A stretch of 64,000 bases of DNA from Franconibacter pulveris DSM 19144 (GTDB taxonomy: Bacteria > Pseudomonadota > Gammaproteobacteria > Enterobacterales > Enterobacteriaceae): contig JHYZ01000015.1 in the NCBI GenBank assembly GCA_000621185.1, positions 1 to 64,000 on the forward strand, written 5' to 3'. Shown here piece by piece: positions 63,089 to 64,000 of this stretch (position 1 is the stretch's first letter; the number at the start of each line of letters is the position of its first letter). The position numbers and the translations under genes are program-made. The notes below the pieces were generated by a model. It made no database searches. It saw nothing but the letters and a program-made list of their open reading frames with translations, and was not told the origin of the DNA.

Positions 63089-64000
63089 TCACGCCTTCAC
63101 CGTCTCTTTTAACGCCACCCCTGGCCGGTGGTTTGAGAGGGTAAACGCGGAAACGACCGTAATCCCCAGCACGATGCTGCCGAGAATCAGATAGGTGTCC
63201 TGGAAACCTATCCGGTCATACATATTGCCGGCGAAGGCGGAGAGGAAAATTGCCGCCATTTGCTTGGCGAACTGGAAGCCAATCAGGTAGATGGTGGCCG
63301 ACAGGCGAGTGTCGAACACGCCGGTAATGTACTTAAACGCGCCTACCAGCAGGAACGGCACCTCAAGCGCGTGCAGCATCTTCAGCGCGATAACTTCATA
63401 AACGGTGGTGGCGAACGCCGAGCCGATGATGCGCGTCGCCATAATAGCGCCTGCGATCAGCAGCGTGTTTTTCGCGCCGATGCGGTTAATTATCCACGGC
63501 GAGCAGAACATGATGATGGCGTTGCACATCTCGCCCGCCGTCGTGGCGAAGCCGAACGCCTGGGTGCCTGCCTGCGGCGTCGGGAAGAACGATTTAAAGA
63601 AGGTGGCGAACTGCTGGTCGAAAACATCGTATACGCAGGCCACGCCTATCACATAAAGAATAAACATCCACAGCTTCGGCAGGCGAAACAGGCCCAGCGC
63701 CATCTTCGCCGTCACCTGCGGCTGGTTGGCGCCAAGCGCGTTCATCACCTGGGCGTTCGGGTTGGCGCGCGGACGGGCGATAAGCAGCAGCGCCATCAGG
63801 ATGAGCGCCGCGCCGGAGCCCATCCAGAAGACCATTGCCGGGTTGACGTTAAACAGCATGCCCGCCGTTGAGGCGCACAGCCCCCAGCCAAGGCAGCCGA
63901 ACATGCGCGCTTTGCCGTACTCAAACGCGCTGCTGCGACTTACGCGCTCGATATACGCCTCAATCGCCCCGGAACCGGAGGAGAAGCAAAAGCCGATGTA
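63089..64000 (-). CDS. LacY-family oligosaccharide:proton symporter (partial)
   Basis: Major-facilitator permease, 5' end outside the window; the frame stays open to base 64000 (YIGFCFSSGSGAIEAYIERV before the internal Met at 63904). Strongly similar to E. coli LacY through the visible ~303 residues. The residues essential in LacY are kept: Glu126-type EAYIERVSR, Arg302-type ATRIIGS, and Lys319/His322/Glu325-type LKMLHALEVPFL. Substrate (lactose, melibiose, raffinose or sucrose) cannot be told; MelY-like proteins are also candidates. Convergent with rhaM. Confidence 0.85.
   Translation of the reverse strand, partial: YIGFCFSSGSGAIEAYIERVSRSSAFEYGKARMFGCLGWGLCASTAGMLFNVNPAMVFWMGSGAALILMALLLIARPRANPNAQVMNALGANQPQVTAKMALGLFRLPKLWMFILYVIGVACVYDVFDQQFATFFKSFFPTPQAGTQAFGFATTAGEMCNAIIMFCSPWIINRIGAKNTLLIAGAIMATRIIGSAFATTVYEVIALKMLHALEVPFLLVGAFKYITGVFDTRLSATIYLIGFQFAKQMAAIFLSAFAGNMYDRIGFQDTYLILGSIVLGITVVSAFTLSNHRPGVALKETVKA

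Overview
The window is one stretch of an enterobacterial chromosome. Gene order around rrn-murI-btuB-trmA, fabR-sthA-oxyR-argH-argB-argC-argE-ppc, metF-metL-metB-metJ-rpmE-priA-cytR-ftsN-hslVU-menA-rraA-zapB-glpFK and sodA-rhaRS-rhaBAD is the familiar Enterobacteriaceae order, and the proteins read as close orthologues of the E. coli ones. The core is GC-rich. Three features argue against E. coli, Salmonella or Klebsiella proper: a type I argG inside the arg cluster, yibL-lldPRD directly after glpFK, and an ABC-type rhamnose importer in place of the rhaT symporter. Cronobacter or a close relative is my best guess, but this is inference.

Layout: 1-69 is the 5' end of a 16S rRNA gene on the minus strand, with its boxA leader and two promoters (to about 410). 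438-9951 carries murI/btuB with a cobalamin riboswitch, trmA, an ExuT-like transporter, yijD/fabR, sthA and oxyR. OxyS RNA lies between oxyR and argH. 10242-16125 is the arginine cluster argH-argG-argB-argC with divergent argE, followed by an ERIC element and ppc. 26962-32417 is the methionine regulon metF, metL, metB and metJ with Met boxes. 32466-44097 is housekeeping (rpmE, priA, cytR, ftsN, hslVU, menA, rraA, zapB, glpFK). 44210-49233 is yibL, a HigBA-like toxin-antitoxin pair and the L-lactate operon lldPRD. 49413-63041 is yiiM, sodA and a complete rhamnose locus: rhaR/rhaS, rhaBAD, an ABC importer, an Fe-type alcohol dehydrogenase and rhaM. A LacY-family permease runs off the end.

The accessory block is 19.2-26.6 kb, between ppc and metF. 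It is a decayed contact-dependent growth inhibition (CDI) locus. A CdiB signal-peptide remnant is fused, through a deletion, to a VENN-bearing CdiA C-terminal module. Beyond it lie a second VENN module with a colicin D-like tRNase domain and a matching immunity gene, tails of at least two further toxins each abutting an immunity gene, a nonsense-broken small ORF paired with a frameshifted membrane protein, and several orphan immunity-like genes, including a DUF1436-type CdiI. Two SymE-like fragments lie antisense to the array. A C4-like structured RNA and a small gene of unknown function mark the far end. Many breaks are single-base indels, so they are either real decay or assembly errors and need read-level checking.

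The genes work as ordinary regulons: OxyR/OxyS for peroxide stress, ArgR and MetJ for amino-acid synthesis, LldR for lactate, RhaR/RhaS for rhamnose, and B12 for btuB. The CDI block is most likely a reservoir of immunity genes against neighbours' toxins rather than a working weapon.
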